In this document: positions 32,570-43,902 of the stretch, piece by piece
Position numbering within the stretch: position 1 is the first letter of the stretch
Layout: the number at the start of each line of letters is the position of its first letter
Assembly (NCBI GenBank): GCA_027604705.1
Contig: JADHYV010000019.1
Coordinates: forward strand, 1 to 64,000
Length of the DNA: 64,000 nt
Direction of reading: 5' to 3'
Origin: Allomyces arbusculus
Lineage: Eukaryota > Blastocladiomycota > Blastocladiomycetes > Blastocladiales > Blastocladiaceae
Notes under the pieces: generated by a model
The model's input: the letters and a program-made list of their open reading frames with translations, nothing else
What the model was told of the DNA's origin: nothing
Database searches by the model: none
Position numbers and translations under genes: made by a program

Positions 32570-34243
32570 CTACTCCGGACCGTAACGAATCACCGGGTGG
32601 TTGAGCGACGGCCCGCGCCTGGGCGGCGGCTGCTCGCTGCTGATCGACGACGCCGACTGCGGGCCCCACGCGGGTGACTCGCTCCCAGTCATCTGGTTCG
32701 ACAACCCATACGTTGCGCGTGCCGGTGGCGGCGACCCAATCACCACGTTCGGATCAAACTCCGGCGGCTGCGACATCATAAACGTCTCCGGCTGCGGCAC
32801 GTAATGAGCATTTGGGATCGGCACGGGCGGTGGTGGTGGTGGTGGTGGTGGTGGTGGTGGTGGTGGTGGAGACGGCGTGCCCAACCGACTGTACGAATCA
32901 AAGATCTGGTACCGCGTCTCGAGCGACTCGATCTCGACACTGGCGAGTTTGGCGGATGGTGGAGCGGGCGCGGCGCCGCCGCCGGTGGCTGCGGGTGCGA
33001 GGTAAACCGAATATGCGGCGCCGCCTGGATGCGATGCGGAATGCGGTTCGTAGTTGACGGACGGTGGGGTTGGTTTGCTCCATACGGGCTGCGACCGCGA
33101 CCTGGTAGCGGATGCAGTCGCATTGGCCTTGGCGCTCGAGGGGAACATGTGTGATCCGTAGTTGCGCGATCCGGCGGAGAGCGACTCGAGCAAATTCTTG
33201 GTTTGCGAGATGGAGAATTGGAAGAAAACAATCGTGTCGACGACGGGCGTCAATCTGGAGAACGAATTCATGGAGCAATAGTCAGTGGAGTGTCACGCAT
33301 CCGAAAAATGAGAAACATGTGCAAACGTACTTGCTGAGCGAAAATGCCGAAAAAGACATGGCCGAAATCGTCGGCGCGACGATCGAGAGGACGTGGCAGG
33401 TAATATAGAGGCCCGTGAGCAGGACCGGCGCAATGTAGGGCACGGCAATCTTGAGCTTGGCAACCCACGGCAAATGCGCTTCCTCAAGCCGTGCCTTGGC
33501 GACGCTGCGGACCACGACCGTGTAGAAGAGCAAGTCCGTGATGATCGACGCAATGGCGGCCATCGACAGCGTGACGAGCCCAATCACCTTGTCGCGTGCG
33601 CGCGCTGCGACCAAAGACGCGGGGATATTGGTGCCCCACACATATCCTGCCTCTTCAGCGCGGACGACAGATGTGCTGATGAGGTTGGCCGTCATGACGA
33701 AGACAATGGTTGCCGACGCAGCGAGGTAGACGAGCCGCGTCCGAGAATGTGGCCATGGCGAGACAATCTTGACCCGGAAGAATCGGCACAGCAAAATGAT
33801 GGTGTAACCTTCATGACAGGGAGCGCCGAGTCAGAGATCTGGTCGCAATCAATCGAGAGCTCACCAATACACTTTCGCAGTTACAATGTACCGGTGCGAA
33901 GGAGCACGTCCGAAGTAATGGAGATATACGAAGGATATGGCCAAATTGTTTCGCCCGTGAGCCGGGCCAGCACGTAGGCCATTTCAAAGAGCGGGACTGG
34001 GAGCAAGAGCACGGTGCCAACGAGCGACATGTGCCAAAACCGCGACCGATTCTGGTACCAGGCCGGAACGAGGACCGTTGTCGTTGTCCAGAGCAAAAAC
34101 AGGAACCCGATGCCTTGGAGAACGAGACTGGTCAAGAACAGCTGGTCACGCAACGTCGCAAAGTTGGCCTTCCACACGACGCCGCCACCGGTGGCGCGGT
34201 GGGAGGCATCGCTGGCCACCGTGACGAGATCGCGAGCGGGCAT
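32570..34243 (-). CDS. Seven-helix membrane protein with polyproline tail
   Basis: Three exons (34243-33892, 33808-33331, 33254-32570; introns of 83 and 76 nt) close in phase to 504 residues. I count seven hydrophobic segments: LFLTSLVLQGIGFLFLLW; MSLVGTVLLLPVPLFEMAYV; one around SDVLLRTGYTIILLCRFF; LVYLAASATIVFVMTANLI; VIGLVTLSMAAIASIITDLL; IAVPYIAPVLLTGLYITCHV; and PVVDTIVFFQFSISQT. The first intron falls inside helix 3 and the second between helices 6 and 7. After the last helix comes a soluble tail of about 200 residues, including 15 consecutive prolines near its centre and a Tyr/Pro-rich end. The topology suits a G-protein-coupled or related receptor with a long cytoplasmic tail that could bind SH3, WW or EVH1 proteins, but no family signature is visible. 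Function unknown. Confidence 0.8.
32826..32870. repeat. In-frame GGT/CCA microsatellite encoding polyproline
   Basis: About fourteen perfect GGT units on the plus strand read as CCA codons on the minus strand. They give the 15-proline run of the membrane protein's tail. The use of one codon throughout indicates recent repeat expansion rather than selected proline codons. Confidence 0.9.
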
Positions 34244-35347
34244 GGTGCCTTGAAAAACAGTTGGATTGTCGCCGTAACTTGTCAGTCAATGGAGAGTGCC
34301 TTGACCGCAATGGCGGAGACAGGCGCGGTCGGTCAGGGAGGCACTCTGCAGCGGCGGGACGGACCGCGCGGGAGAGGATTGAGGGCGCGCTGCAGGCGCC
34401 AGGAGAGGCGAACGGGTAGAATGACGAGTGGAGAGCGAGCGTGGCGACAAGATCTCTCGGCAGCTGCCGGTCGGGACCGTGTTTTCGACTCGTCGGTCCA
34501 TAACAGCCGGGGAAGAAGGGCGCCATGGGTGTTCGGCAGCAAAAAGACCTCACCGGATAAGGGATCTCCACTCGTTCCGGCTCATGATCCTTTCCACTGT
34601 TGCAACGGAAGTGATCCGAAGTGTGTCCGCACGCACCAGCCCATCGGTTGTCGCTGGTGAAACACTCTGCAACATGAAACACGCCCTTGTGCGCACATGT
34701 GTCCCCGTAACTATCGTTTCGTCATCAATATTCCTGTCGTGGGCAAAACGAAGAGCGCAGGAGGATGTTTGCGCGCGATGAGCGTTTTCCATCCTTGGTT
34801 CTGCTCTTTGCAGATTGCTCGGCCGCCAGCAGCGTGAGCGTGCACATGCAGGCTTGCTGCTGGCGGCCGGGTGGGGCAAGTGTAGTGCAGAGAGGCGCGG
34901 CTCCGCGCGCAAGGAGCGTGGGGCGGGTGTGAGTCATTCGAGGCTTGGCGGTGCATGTAGCCGTATCAGATGAGGTGCGAGAGCTCGAGCGATGGCTGTG
35001 GCAGGCACTGCTACCGCACCCACCGCACGTCACCGCACCGCACGACGGGACGGAGTTGCAGGCCCGAAGGAGTCCAGAGCAGCCGTCGACGGCGGTGACG
35101 GCGGCAGCAGGTGGATCCGCGACGACAGCCTGCCGCATTTTCTCTCACGAGGCCCGGCTTACTCTGCGGTAGGCGTACGCACGCGTCCTGGTTGAGCGCG
35201 TCGATGCTCCGCCATTCCTGCCGCAAGTTCCTCTGCATGTTCCTGCAACCGCAACGCCGACGCTGCACCCAACTTGGCCACGTTTGACGACTCGGCGCCC
35301 ACCACCCGACAATTCTGCGCGGTGCTTCAGCTCGTCGGCCTGCCACG
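34244..35347. promoter_or_regulatory. Divergent intergenic region, membrane protein / MUS81
   Basis: This 1.1-kb region lies between head-to-head start codons, the longest divergent spacer in the window. Frames are short and mutually overlapping with no protein-like sequence. It should hold both promoters. No repeat or known element was found. Confidence 0.45.
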
Positions 35348-38300
35348 ATGCCGCCTCTGCCGAATGTGCCCGGCAACTGCGTCAATCGCCACTTGGCCTT
35401 GATTATCAAGGTAAATTCGGCCGTTTTGCTCCATCAAATGAGAGCCAGACAAAGCCAACATCATCACACTCTGACTTCGACGACTTCATTCAACGCGTTG
35501 ATGCAGGACTTGCTCAAGAAACAGCAGGACACCAACCCGGAGTCGAAACTTGTCTTTGTCTATCGCAAGGTGTCTGTCTTCCGGATTTCATCGCTGTTGC
35601 TTAATAAATGCATGGTGACTGATCCATTATTTTCCGGCTGCCCCGCTGACCAGGCCCTCTCCGGCATCGTCAACCACAACGAGTATCTCGAAAACGGCCA
35701 TGAGGCTAAGAAGCGCGTCAAGGGCATTGGCGCCATGATTGCCAACGTCCTCGATAAGGAGCTGGCCAAGCGTCGCGTTAATGGCGAGGACGATCACCCT
35801 CTCCTGGCTGGTGTGGCCGCCGGTGCAGCGGCTCAACCTACCGGTGCTTCTCCACCAGTCGCCGCAGCAGGGCAACGTCGGTCTGGGAGCGGCGGCGGAG
35901 GCGGCGGCGGCTGCGGCGGCCGGATTAAGGCTACGAAAGCCGGTCGAATGCTGCCTGTTCAGACTTCGGTGACTGCGGTTGCGGTCCCGCCAACCATGCC
36001 GGCCATGCTCGCGCCTGCTTCACCCGACGTGCAACCTGCCGTCAGGCCCGCCAGCACCAGTCTGTTTTCTTGATTCCAGCACTCGCTTTGGTTCCCGTCG
36101 ACTGAATATGCTCTTGCATGCTTTATTTAGCTCAGAAACGAAAGCGCACCGCTTCCCCGTCCTTACCCGACGCGATCGCTCTGAGCGACGACGACGACGT
36201 TGCAGGCGCAAACGATTACTGGGATCTTGACGCGGCTCCACCCGTTCCACAAGCACCCCGTCCTACCGTGCTTGCCGCTGTGCCTGCTGCCGCCGCCCCT
36301 CTCCGCCCTGCCGCTCCGCCACCTAGCAAGCGCCGCGCAACCGATTACGTCCCGCGGTTCCGAACGTCCAACTACGCGGTCCTGCTCACGCTGCTCGAGT
36401 ACCTCTACAGCAACCCACAGCAGACAATGGTGCCGTGGCCCAACCTCGTCGATCGCGGCGCCAAATACTGTCCCGACGCATTGCGCACGTCGGGCCGCTC
36501 CAATTTGAAGACGCTCGTCGATCGCGGTCTCGTCGAGTGCTCGGCCGCGACCAAATGCTATTTTCTGACCGACGAGGGCATTGAGCTGGCCGAGCGGCTC
36601 TACCAGAGCGCGGTGGGGCAAGAGACGCATCTGTTTGTGAAACCACCGGAGGTCACGGTTGCTCGCGGCCTACCCGCGCGACCACCGCCTGCGGCAGCTG
36701 CAGCTGCAGCCAATTTCGGCGCGGCACGACCGGACATGTCCGCGTGGGCTCCACGCCCTCCGTCTCCGCCATTCCACGAATTTGGCCTTGGGGGTCATTA
36801 CTCTCCACCACTTGCGCCGGCTCCACCTCACCGCTCTCTGTCGCCGTTCGACGACTTCGGTTTCGCCGTTGATCACTCTCCACCGCGTGCTCCGGCTCCG
36901 GTACCACCTCGCCGCTCCTCGTCGCCGCTCGCTGAGTTCGGACTTCAGTCCGACTCATCTCCGCTGCGCGCTCCAGCACCACCGTCTCGGCCCATCTCGC
37001 CCTCAATTTTCGCCAGCACTTCACCTCCACAGCGCGGGCCGTTTTTCCTGGCTGATCCCGAGTCACCGCCGTCGCTAGACGTGCAAGGTGTCCCGCGATG
37101 GGGCTCTGAAAGCCCCATCGATTACGACGCGTGGGAGTGCGAGCAGGACGCGCCGCTCGACCTCGATATACCGCCGCCGGCCATGTCGACGTATCGCCCG
37201 CCCAGCCGGGCAGACGCGGCGCCGCCGCCACCGATACCTGCGCCTCGACCTAACACCTACGACGTGGTGGTGCTCGACGACTCGGACAACGAGGACCTGC
37301 CGCTGCCCCCGCCACCCCCCGTGGCTGTGCCATCGGCTCACCCGATACTCGCCCGCGCGTCGACGGGGTCTTCGGTGGGCTCAATCAATCGCTCCAGGGC
37401 CACGCCGAGCCCCGCCCCGGCCCCACTGCCGCCGCCGAACACTTGGAATTGCCACGCCGCGTCGCAACCTCTTTCCGCGGGCTCGCAACCCGACCTCGCG
37501 CCACCCACATCGCAACCGAGCCCATTCACCTCGACCGCCGCTCGCCCTGCACTCGCGCGTAGCGTGTCCACTGATACGGGCCTTCTCCGTGCCGCCGCGC
37601 GCACAACGGCCCCACGGCCTGCAGCCCCACCCCCGACCTGGACCCCACTGCGCGTGTGCGTCCTTCCCGCGGACCAGTACGACATTCTGCTCGTGCTCGA
37701 CATTCGCGAGAAATTGGCGCGCACGTTTGGCGACCGCGACACGTACCGGCGCGACTGCGAGACATTCCGGCTCGAGCTGACCAAGGCCGGGATCAACGTG
37801 GCGACGGCGCAGCTGCCCGTCGGGGACATGCTGTGGATCGCGCGCGCGCGGCCCGCCGCGGGGGCGGTGGTCGGTGGGTACGCCGGCGCGGGCGTCTACC
37901 AGAACCACCCGGACATTGTGCTCGACTATGTCGTGGAGCGCAAGCGGATCGACGATTTTGTCTCTTCGATCAAGGACGAGCGGTGGAAAGAGCAAAAGTG
38001 GCGATTGGCGCAGTCGGGCGTGCCCAATTTGCTCTACATTGTCGAGGAATCGAACAAGCACATGAGTGCGGTGACCGGCATGGAGGGGGCAGTGCAGACG
38101 GCCAAGATGCAGACGGTGCTCTGGTCGCACTTTAACCTGAAAATCACTAAATCGTCTGCCGAGACGGTGCAGTGGCTCGCGCAGATGACCCGCACCATGG
38201 AGCGCATTTGGCTCGGGCATCCTGTCTACTATTTGTTGCCACAGGACGTGCCGAGTCGCGAACAGTGGCTCGCCTACAAGAATTACGGCGTCGTCGATTC

Positions 38301-38783
38301 GCGTGCGCAGACGTTGACGAGCATGGGCCGCGCCGAGTATGAGCGCATCCGACACATGCAAGGCAGTGCCGACCGGTGCCGCACGGCCGTACACTTGTCG
38401 CTGCCTACGTTCTCCACGTTCTCGGACAAGACGCAGAATGTGGTCCTGTGCGACTTGTTTACGCAGCTGCTCACGACAGTGCGGCAAATGTCGCACGAAA
38501 AGGCACGGTTCATCACCAAGCATTTCCCGACGCCCAAAAGGTACGAACATGCACGGCGACGCGTTGCCCGATCACGTGCATGGCTGACTCCTTAGTGTGC
38601 GCCGCGCCTAGTCTCTACATGGCGCTTCGCAACACGCCCGAAGCCGAGCGGCCCGTGTTCCTGCAGCGATTTGCCGAGCGCATCGAGCGCGAGTCGGGCG
38701 TGCCGCTGCACCGCAAGAAGCCGGGCGAGGCACTGAGCAAGACGGTCGCCAACGTGTTCATGTCGCACCAAAAGGACATGTAG
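35348..38783 (+). CDS. MUS81: Crossover-junction endonuclease MUS81
   Basis: Catalytic subunit of the Mus81-Eme1 structure-selective nuclease that cuts stalled forks and recombination intermediates. Five exons begin at 35348, 35507, 35654, 36136 and 38612. The third intron's donor is uncertain (36029 or 36041, both phase 0); with 36029 the product is 1,025 residues. Order: N-terminal helix-hairpin-helix (ESKLVFVYRKAL, then AKKRVKGIGAMIANVLDKEL) at about 25-80. A winged helix follows at about 245-330 (NYAVLLTLLEYLYSNPQQ, then TSGRSNLKTLVDRGLVEC). A very long disordered linker comes next. The ERCC4-type nuclease has LLVLDIRE, GDMLW, the catalytic VERKRIDDFVSSI and WKEQKWRLAQSG. C-terminal tandem HhH follows (FLQRFAERIERESG and beyond). 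Human MUS81 is 551 residues; nearly all the extra length is a Pro/Ser linker of about 380 residues. It includes three tandem copies of a roughly 27-residue unit. SDDDD near residue 180 is an acidic CK2-like patch. Confidence 0.94.
36757..37010. repeat. Triplicated FG/SPP unit in the MUS81 linker
   Basis: Three imperfect tandem units of 26-28 codons read: FHEFGLGGHYSPPLAPAPP; FDDFGFAVDHSPPRAPAPV; LAEFGLQSDSSPLRAPAPP. Each is preceded by an SP dipeptide and followed by an R-rich turn. The FG positions and the APAP block are the most conserved. Confidence 0.85.
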
Positions 38784-40946
38784 CGGTCGGTCGGGTCGGG
38801 ATGCGCGCTGGGTAGAATGTTGTTCGTGTCGTTTGGCCGAAACAATCAATACACATCGCGCCGAGCCAGGTCGCGGGTTTGGTGCTCATATACCTCATTC
38901 ACTTTGGGACGAGAACGCGCCCTACGCATCTTGTTTTTTGCAGAGCTCGATCGGATCGACCGACGGCAAGTGATCGGTGAAAGGGCCGCTCGTTCAACTC
39001 ACGCCCACATGGTTGATGGTACGACTCTGACTCTCTCCGTCGTTCCTCGATCTCTTTCCTCCTGTGCTCTCACGCCCGTTCACCTCGTGCTCTCGCGTCC
39101 TGCCGCTCCGTCCTCCGAGCTTGACATCCCTCGACGCTCGACAATCGCTCTGCTCGTCAAGCACAGCTCGTCGCTCGCCATGGATCAGCTTTTCCGCAAC
39201 ATTCGTTTGGGCGCCCGCCGCGTTGACACCTCGGTCTCGGCTTCGCGCTCGGCCACCGCAGCCCGATGCTCCAGCGCAATGGCGCAACGGCGCTGCCATC
39301 CACTCGTCGGCCGCGCCGCAGGCGCGCATCACGACCCAGTCCGTCGTCCAGCATGACGGCTACTACATCTCCCGCGTAGACATTCACGTGTGAACGCCGC
39401 ACCGCCGCAGATGCACTGGACGACGCTGCGCCCGCAATACGCGTCCGCCCTTCTATACGGTTCGTTGCGGTTCCTAGTTTCCCGCCGACGTGACGGCCAC
39501 GCGTGCCAGAACGGGGCAATGATTGACCTCTCCAGTCGACAAAGGCCAGAGCCCAGGCCTTCGCTCTCGAAATTGCTGCTGGGGTGGAAGAGATCAACAA
39601 GGTCCGTAGTTCGCTGAACCCCATGGCACGGAACCGGTTGTACTGCGCGCTCAGTGCGTTGGCTGAGCTTTTCTGTCGCCGTGGTGCGGTGCGGATCGTG
39701 TTGAAGAGGACCGGTGCTGAGCTTGACCGTTTCCTCACCTTTTGTAGTACTTGAAGCCGGCCAACGACAACCGGGAGCAGAAATCGCCGCACTGACCGCG
39801 CAAGTCGGAGCCGGTGCGAGATCGATGGTCGAACAGCTTCAAGTGAAAAAATGGCGGCTGCCGCCCGTTTTTGCCGTGCATGTGTTTGGAAATTTGCCAA
39901 GCATTTGATGAATGCTCAGCAGACAAATGGCGATTGCTGTGTGAAGGAAATGTCAAATTACTTGTTCCAACGCATGCCAAGCACTAAGGTCAAGCCATAA
40001 GGAAGGCACCATTTTGTGACATTGAATTCCAGCAATCTCTTGGGCGGAATTCAAAACCGTGAACGCACTCATACTACTCAGCCTTTTTTTCTTTGGCCGG
40101 TTGCGTGAATGAGCTGAAAGGAAGCGCTGCTGCGTGAGCGCTGGATGCAAGTGGGCAGTATCGCCGTCTGTTGATGTGGCAACTATCCAAGCGCTCTCGT
40201 TTCTCGTCAAGCTAGAACTCATGGAGCGCAGGCACGCACGGGCGCCCGGGCGTGGCGGGGGTCGCTCGCGAAAGCAACTGTTTTGGTAGACATGATCGCG
40301 TGGCCTTTCAATTTGGCGGCGCTGCCACTTGGCGATCGGTGGTGAATTGGTGTGCGAGGTATCACTGTTTGCCTTCTTTTAACGCCAGGGCCTGCGACAG
40401 CTAGTTTGGAGCGACATGACGCCAAAAAATAGCATATGACCTATTAGTCGTCCTGGCCCCCCAGTTAGTTATTCGTTGTTAATTCACAGCGAGGGGTGAT
40501 ACTGTCCGATGTCACCACCAATCGATGCATGACCATGGATTGTTAATCACGATGTGCTTTGTGATCAGCATTTATTCCTCCCGCGCAGACAGGAAGTCTT
40601 GCACAATGCTTTCCTCTTGAAAGAGATGTGGTGCTGATACTTGAGGCTCTGGCAGCGCTTTGAGCTCTCAGACGATTGAGGAGCGTGGCGACGAAAGCAC
40701 TTTCCTTGTGGGGGGCCAAACATGTACTTTCCACGACGTTGACTTCCTTCTCCACCCGTCCGCAACTTGGTCCTTTGGTCAGAATGATTCGGCTCGAGTG
40801 CATCTCGACATGATTGGTTCAAGTTGAATCATTGCGAACGTGAAACCACACCTAACTCTGACCAGAACCACTCTACGTTGCATTTTGCCCCATGTGCTCT
40901 GACACCTCACCACACTCAACTCGTGCCAGAAGCACTCTACGTGTAT
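38784..40946. other. Long gene-poor interval
   Basis: This 2.2-kb region between two convergent genes is the largest gap in the window. 38784-39180 and 39900-40860 show no protein-like frame, and the second part is markedly AT-richer than the surrounding DNA. The middle holds a possible gene relic (39180-39760), and the right edge a tandem duplication (40862-40971). Confidence 0.6.
39180..39760 (+). pseudogene. Possible relic of a nuclear gene for a mitochondrial protein
   Basis: An ATG at 39180 opens MDQLFRNIRLGARRVDTS, a basic amphipathic start like a mitochondrial presequence. The frame then loses sense, and protein-like sequence continues in another frame (AAIHSSAAPQARITTQSV, then QHDGYYISRVDIHV, to about 39393). 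After about 160 bp there is a third protein-like piece in yet another frame: KARAQAFALEIAAGVEEI, then RSSLNPMARNRLYCALSA, near 39543-39665. The pieces are collinear, but no GT-AG introns join them in phase, so I infer at least two frame changes in a decayed host gene. The family is not recognised. Against this, GC-rich DNA gives spurious frames easily. Confidence 0.35.
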
Positions 40947-40971
40947 TTACTCCATGTGCTCCGACACCTCA
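40862..40971. repeat. Tandem duplication at the 3' end of the BBOF1-like gene
   Basis: The block ccagaaccactctacgttg and on to atgtgctctgacacctca (40862-40909) recurs at 40926-40971 with a few substitutions and a 1-2 bp indel; the period is about 64 bp. The right copy contains the last codons and stop of the minus-strand gene (VSEHME). The left copy is an out-of-gene duplicate of the same segment, still reading VSEHM. Confidence 0.8.
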
Positions 40972-43521
40972 ATTTCTGGGAGTACTGGTGGGTCTGGTGG
41001 AGGATTGAAAAACGAAGAAGTAGTCACACAAGTCTCGGGCTCCACAATTATCGGCACCACCAACGGCGGAGTGCTCGCGGGCGGTTCGTGCCCAACGACC
41101 GCCGAGGAAACCGCACCGTCGTCCTTTGCGTCAGCGGCTTCGGCCTCGTCGCTTGCGGGTCCTTTCTCGAGCAGATGCGGCGACGGCGGTGGGACTGACA
41201 CCGGCTCAACGGTCCCAAGACCATACAGGCCAGGATGGCTCGCAAACGCAACGGAATCCACACTCTTCCGCCCACCCATATTCATGATCCCACCCGTATC
41301 CATGATCGACTCGTCGTGGAACCCGTCGCTATCGGCCGTCCGTTGCCGCACCCGACCCCTACTCCTGCTGCGACTTGCGCGGCGCGCACGCCTCCGCACA
41401 TCTGCCAGCAACGATGCGCGACTCGAAGGCGTCTCTGTCGACGCGCGCGACTCGGCCGACTTCTCGTCCTGTAGCAGCCCATTCATACGCGCAAACAGGA
41501 CACGCAACACGCGCTCGCGGTCCTCCCACGACAAGCTCGCCACATCAATCACCGGCGTTGGCCCCGCATCGACCGGCTCGTCGCGCGTACGGTTGCAACG
41601 GTGCCGGCTGAGCGACCGGGTCGACGACGACGCGACCGACCCCGTGGGGCTCGCATTGCGCGGCTGGCGGGCTTGCTGCACGGCAGCGTCGAGGGAGACG
41701 GGCGGGACTGCAACCATGCCGCCGTGCACGCCCGAATGGTGCGAGCGTAGGTGCTGCGAGTACTCTTGCACGCGCCGCTTCCGTTCCTGTTTTTGCGCGC
41801 GCGCGATTTCTTGCCGCACGTGGTCGAGCGCGTCCATGAAAAAGGTCTCGACGTCAGTGCGTTGCTCGAGAATGTGGTTGGCGAGTTTCTAGCAGTCGCA
41901 ACGTGGGGAGCGGGAGTGAGAAGGAGCGGGAACATCGCAAGCCATTTGAAAAACGTAAACCTTGATGTACCGCATTTCCTGCGTCTTGCGGTCGAGGTTG
42001 AGCTTGAGCTGCGCAGCGAGCCGCTTCACCTCGTCGAGTTCCTCGCGCGCCGTCGACCGCAAAATCGCGCGTTCCACTTCAAACTCGCGAACGACATGGC
42101 TTAGCGTCTGCTCGAGCGTGACGACTTTGCCCTCGAGGTCCTTGATCACCTGGTTCTGATTCTTGGCGGCAACGATCTTGTCGCGCACAATGACGTCGTT
42201 CATGTCCTTTTCCTGGGCCAAGTGCGCATTCTGCGCCACCAGCTTGGCGTTGGCGCGCGTCAAATCCTCGGTCGCGGCCATGTGCGCCTTGAGCGCTTCC
42301 GCGAGTCGCACGTTCTCGCGGCACATGTCCTTGGTGGTTTCGTCGAGCGTGGCGAGCGCCTCGCGGTGCGCCTTGGCGGCCAGGTCGGCAATCTTGCGGT
42401 GCGTTTCTTTTTGCAACCGGACCTTTTCCTCAAAAAACTTGCGTTCCATCCGCACCATGGATTCCTTGAACCGGCGCTCCATTTCGGCCATTTGCGTCTT
42501 TTGCGACTCAACTTCCTTCATGAGCTCGGCGCGCTTGCGCTAAGAAACGTCAGGGTGGAGAAGTGAGCCAGAATGTCGTTGGGTCGAAGGGCGGAGTCGC
42601 GAGCAGGGACAGAATCGGCTGTACCTTGAAGTCCTTGACGGCAGCGACTTCCTGCTCCATGATTTTGATAACGGCCTCCTTCTCCGTGATGATGCTGTTA
42701 AGGTCTACGTAATGTGTTGACAATTGGCGCGGTGAGTCCAAGCAATCGCACGCCGAGCGCGGACAGGGCAGAGAAACATACCCTCGGTGCGGCGCGCATA
42801 CGAGGCGTGAATGTCCTTGGCCTGCTGCTCCGACGCGAGCCGGTGCTGGTCGAGCGCGGTGCGCAGCGCAATGATTTCGCGGTCCTTTTTCTCGACTTCG
42901 TCGCGCAACGCGCCCATGACCTCAATCTGGTGTATGAGTCGCGTTGTGTACATGGTCAGCAACGCAACGATGCGAGGAGCGACACTGGCGGAGGCAACAC
43001 GACACGGACCGCGTCCTTTTCCTGCTCCTGGCACTGGCTCTGCAAGTCCGAGTTGACTTGGATCCTGTAAACCGGCAAGACACGAATCGCGGCTCAGATG
43101 ACAATCGCGTCGACGAGAATCTCGGCAAACTGTAAGCGTACAGGTTGCCGAGCCGCTCCTTGTACATGGCGAGAGCCTTGGACGTGGTCTCGAGCGTCAC
43201 CTCGAGCGCGCGCTCGCCGGCTGATGCGGGCGTTGTGGCAAGGGCATTGCGCGACCCGAGGACCGGGTTGGTAGTACTCGCGCCGGCAGCGCCGGACGTA
43301 TGCGATGCGCGGGGTGCGGGCGAGCCGACCGACCGGCGGCGTGATCCGGCAGCGGCAGCGGCACCGCGTGCAGAACGCGACGAGGCATCGGCTGACGGCG
43401 GCGTTGACGAGAGCTGTGCCGTCTTGGTCGTACTGGCAGCTGCGGGGCCCGACGCAGGACTGGATGCACGCGCTCGGGCGACGGGCGGTTTGGCCGGCTT
43501 GGTGGCCGCGCGGGTGGCCAT
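40947..43521 (-). CDS. BBOF1/CFAP157-like coiled-coil basal-body protein
   Basis: Six exons (43521-43142, 43064-43010, 42926-42782, 42704-42625, 42539-41961, 41888-40947; introns of 77, 83, 77, 85 and 72 nt) join in phase to 726 residues. After a disordered Ala/Ser/Arg-rich N-terminus (about 1-95), residues 100-430 are continuous coiled coil: VTLETTSKALAMYKERLGNL, then MGALRDEVEKKDREIIALR, then LNSIITEKEAVIKIMEQEV, then ESQKTQMAEMERRFKESM. Two features recall the DUF4515 family of BBOF1 and CFAP157 (ciliary basal-body orientation and flagellar axoneme proteins): the short helix after the basic RKRAELMKEVE, and the block ILEQRTDVETFFMDALDHV. I am working from memory, so the family is tentative. 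If right, it implies a flagellated life stage. The C-terminal 290 residues are disordered with an RSxSRG-type basic patch and an acidic end. Confidence 0.8.
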
Positions 43522-43902
43522 GGCGCGCGCGGTGCCGGTAGACGAGGTGCGGGTGCTTGTGGACGGGTTGCGGATGCGACTAGTTCGTGCAAGCTGTGCG
43601 TGGACGCGGCTCGGCGACTTGAGCGTGCACGGGGGCACTGGAGGCAGGAGCGACCGCCGCGAAGAGGCGTGCGACGCCTGACTCTGCGCGATCACGACGG
43701 CCACGCGAACCCCACGTGCCAGTTGCGAGATGAGCTGCGAGGCGATCGCTCCTCCAACGTCGCCAGCACGCAAGTTCGGCGCAACGAGGTCGGCGACAGC
43801 GAGGACGACGGCGACGGCGCCGCAAAGCCCAAAAGAAAACGAGGTCGGAGCGCCCACTTACTGCACCGTTTTCTGTCGACTCCACCGTGCCGTGTTCCCG
43901 CC
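43522..43902. promoter_or_regulatory. Divergent intergenic region
   Basis: The 381 bp between two head-to-head starts presumably carry both promoters. The minus-strand frame stays open through it to 43857, giving a hydrophobic Ala/Val-rich stretch that could be mistaken for a signal peptide. I judge it non-coding because the downstream ATG at 43521 starts a cleaner basic N-terminus. Confidence 0.4.

Noticed and set aside
32804-33154. Tryptophan-rich plus-strand frame (run of 13 Trp)
   Set aside because: It is the antisense of the CCA polyproline repeat in the membrane protein gene.
43522-43857. Upstream extension of the BBOF1-like gene that looks like a signal peptide
   Set aside because: The hydrophobic stretch lies between divergent promoters, and the protein is an intracellular coiled coil; the ATG at 43521 begins the natural N-terminus.
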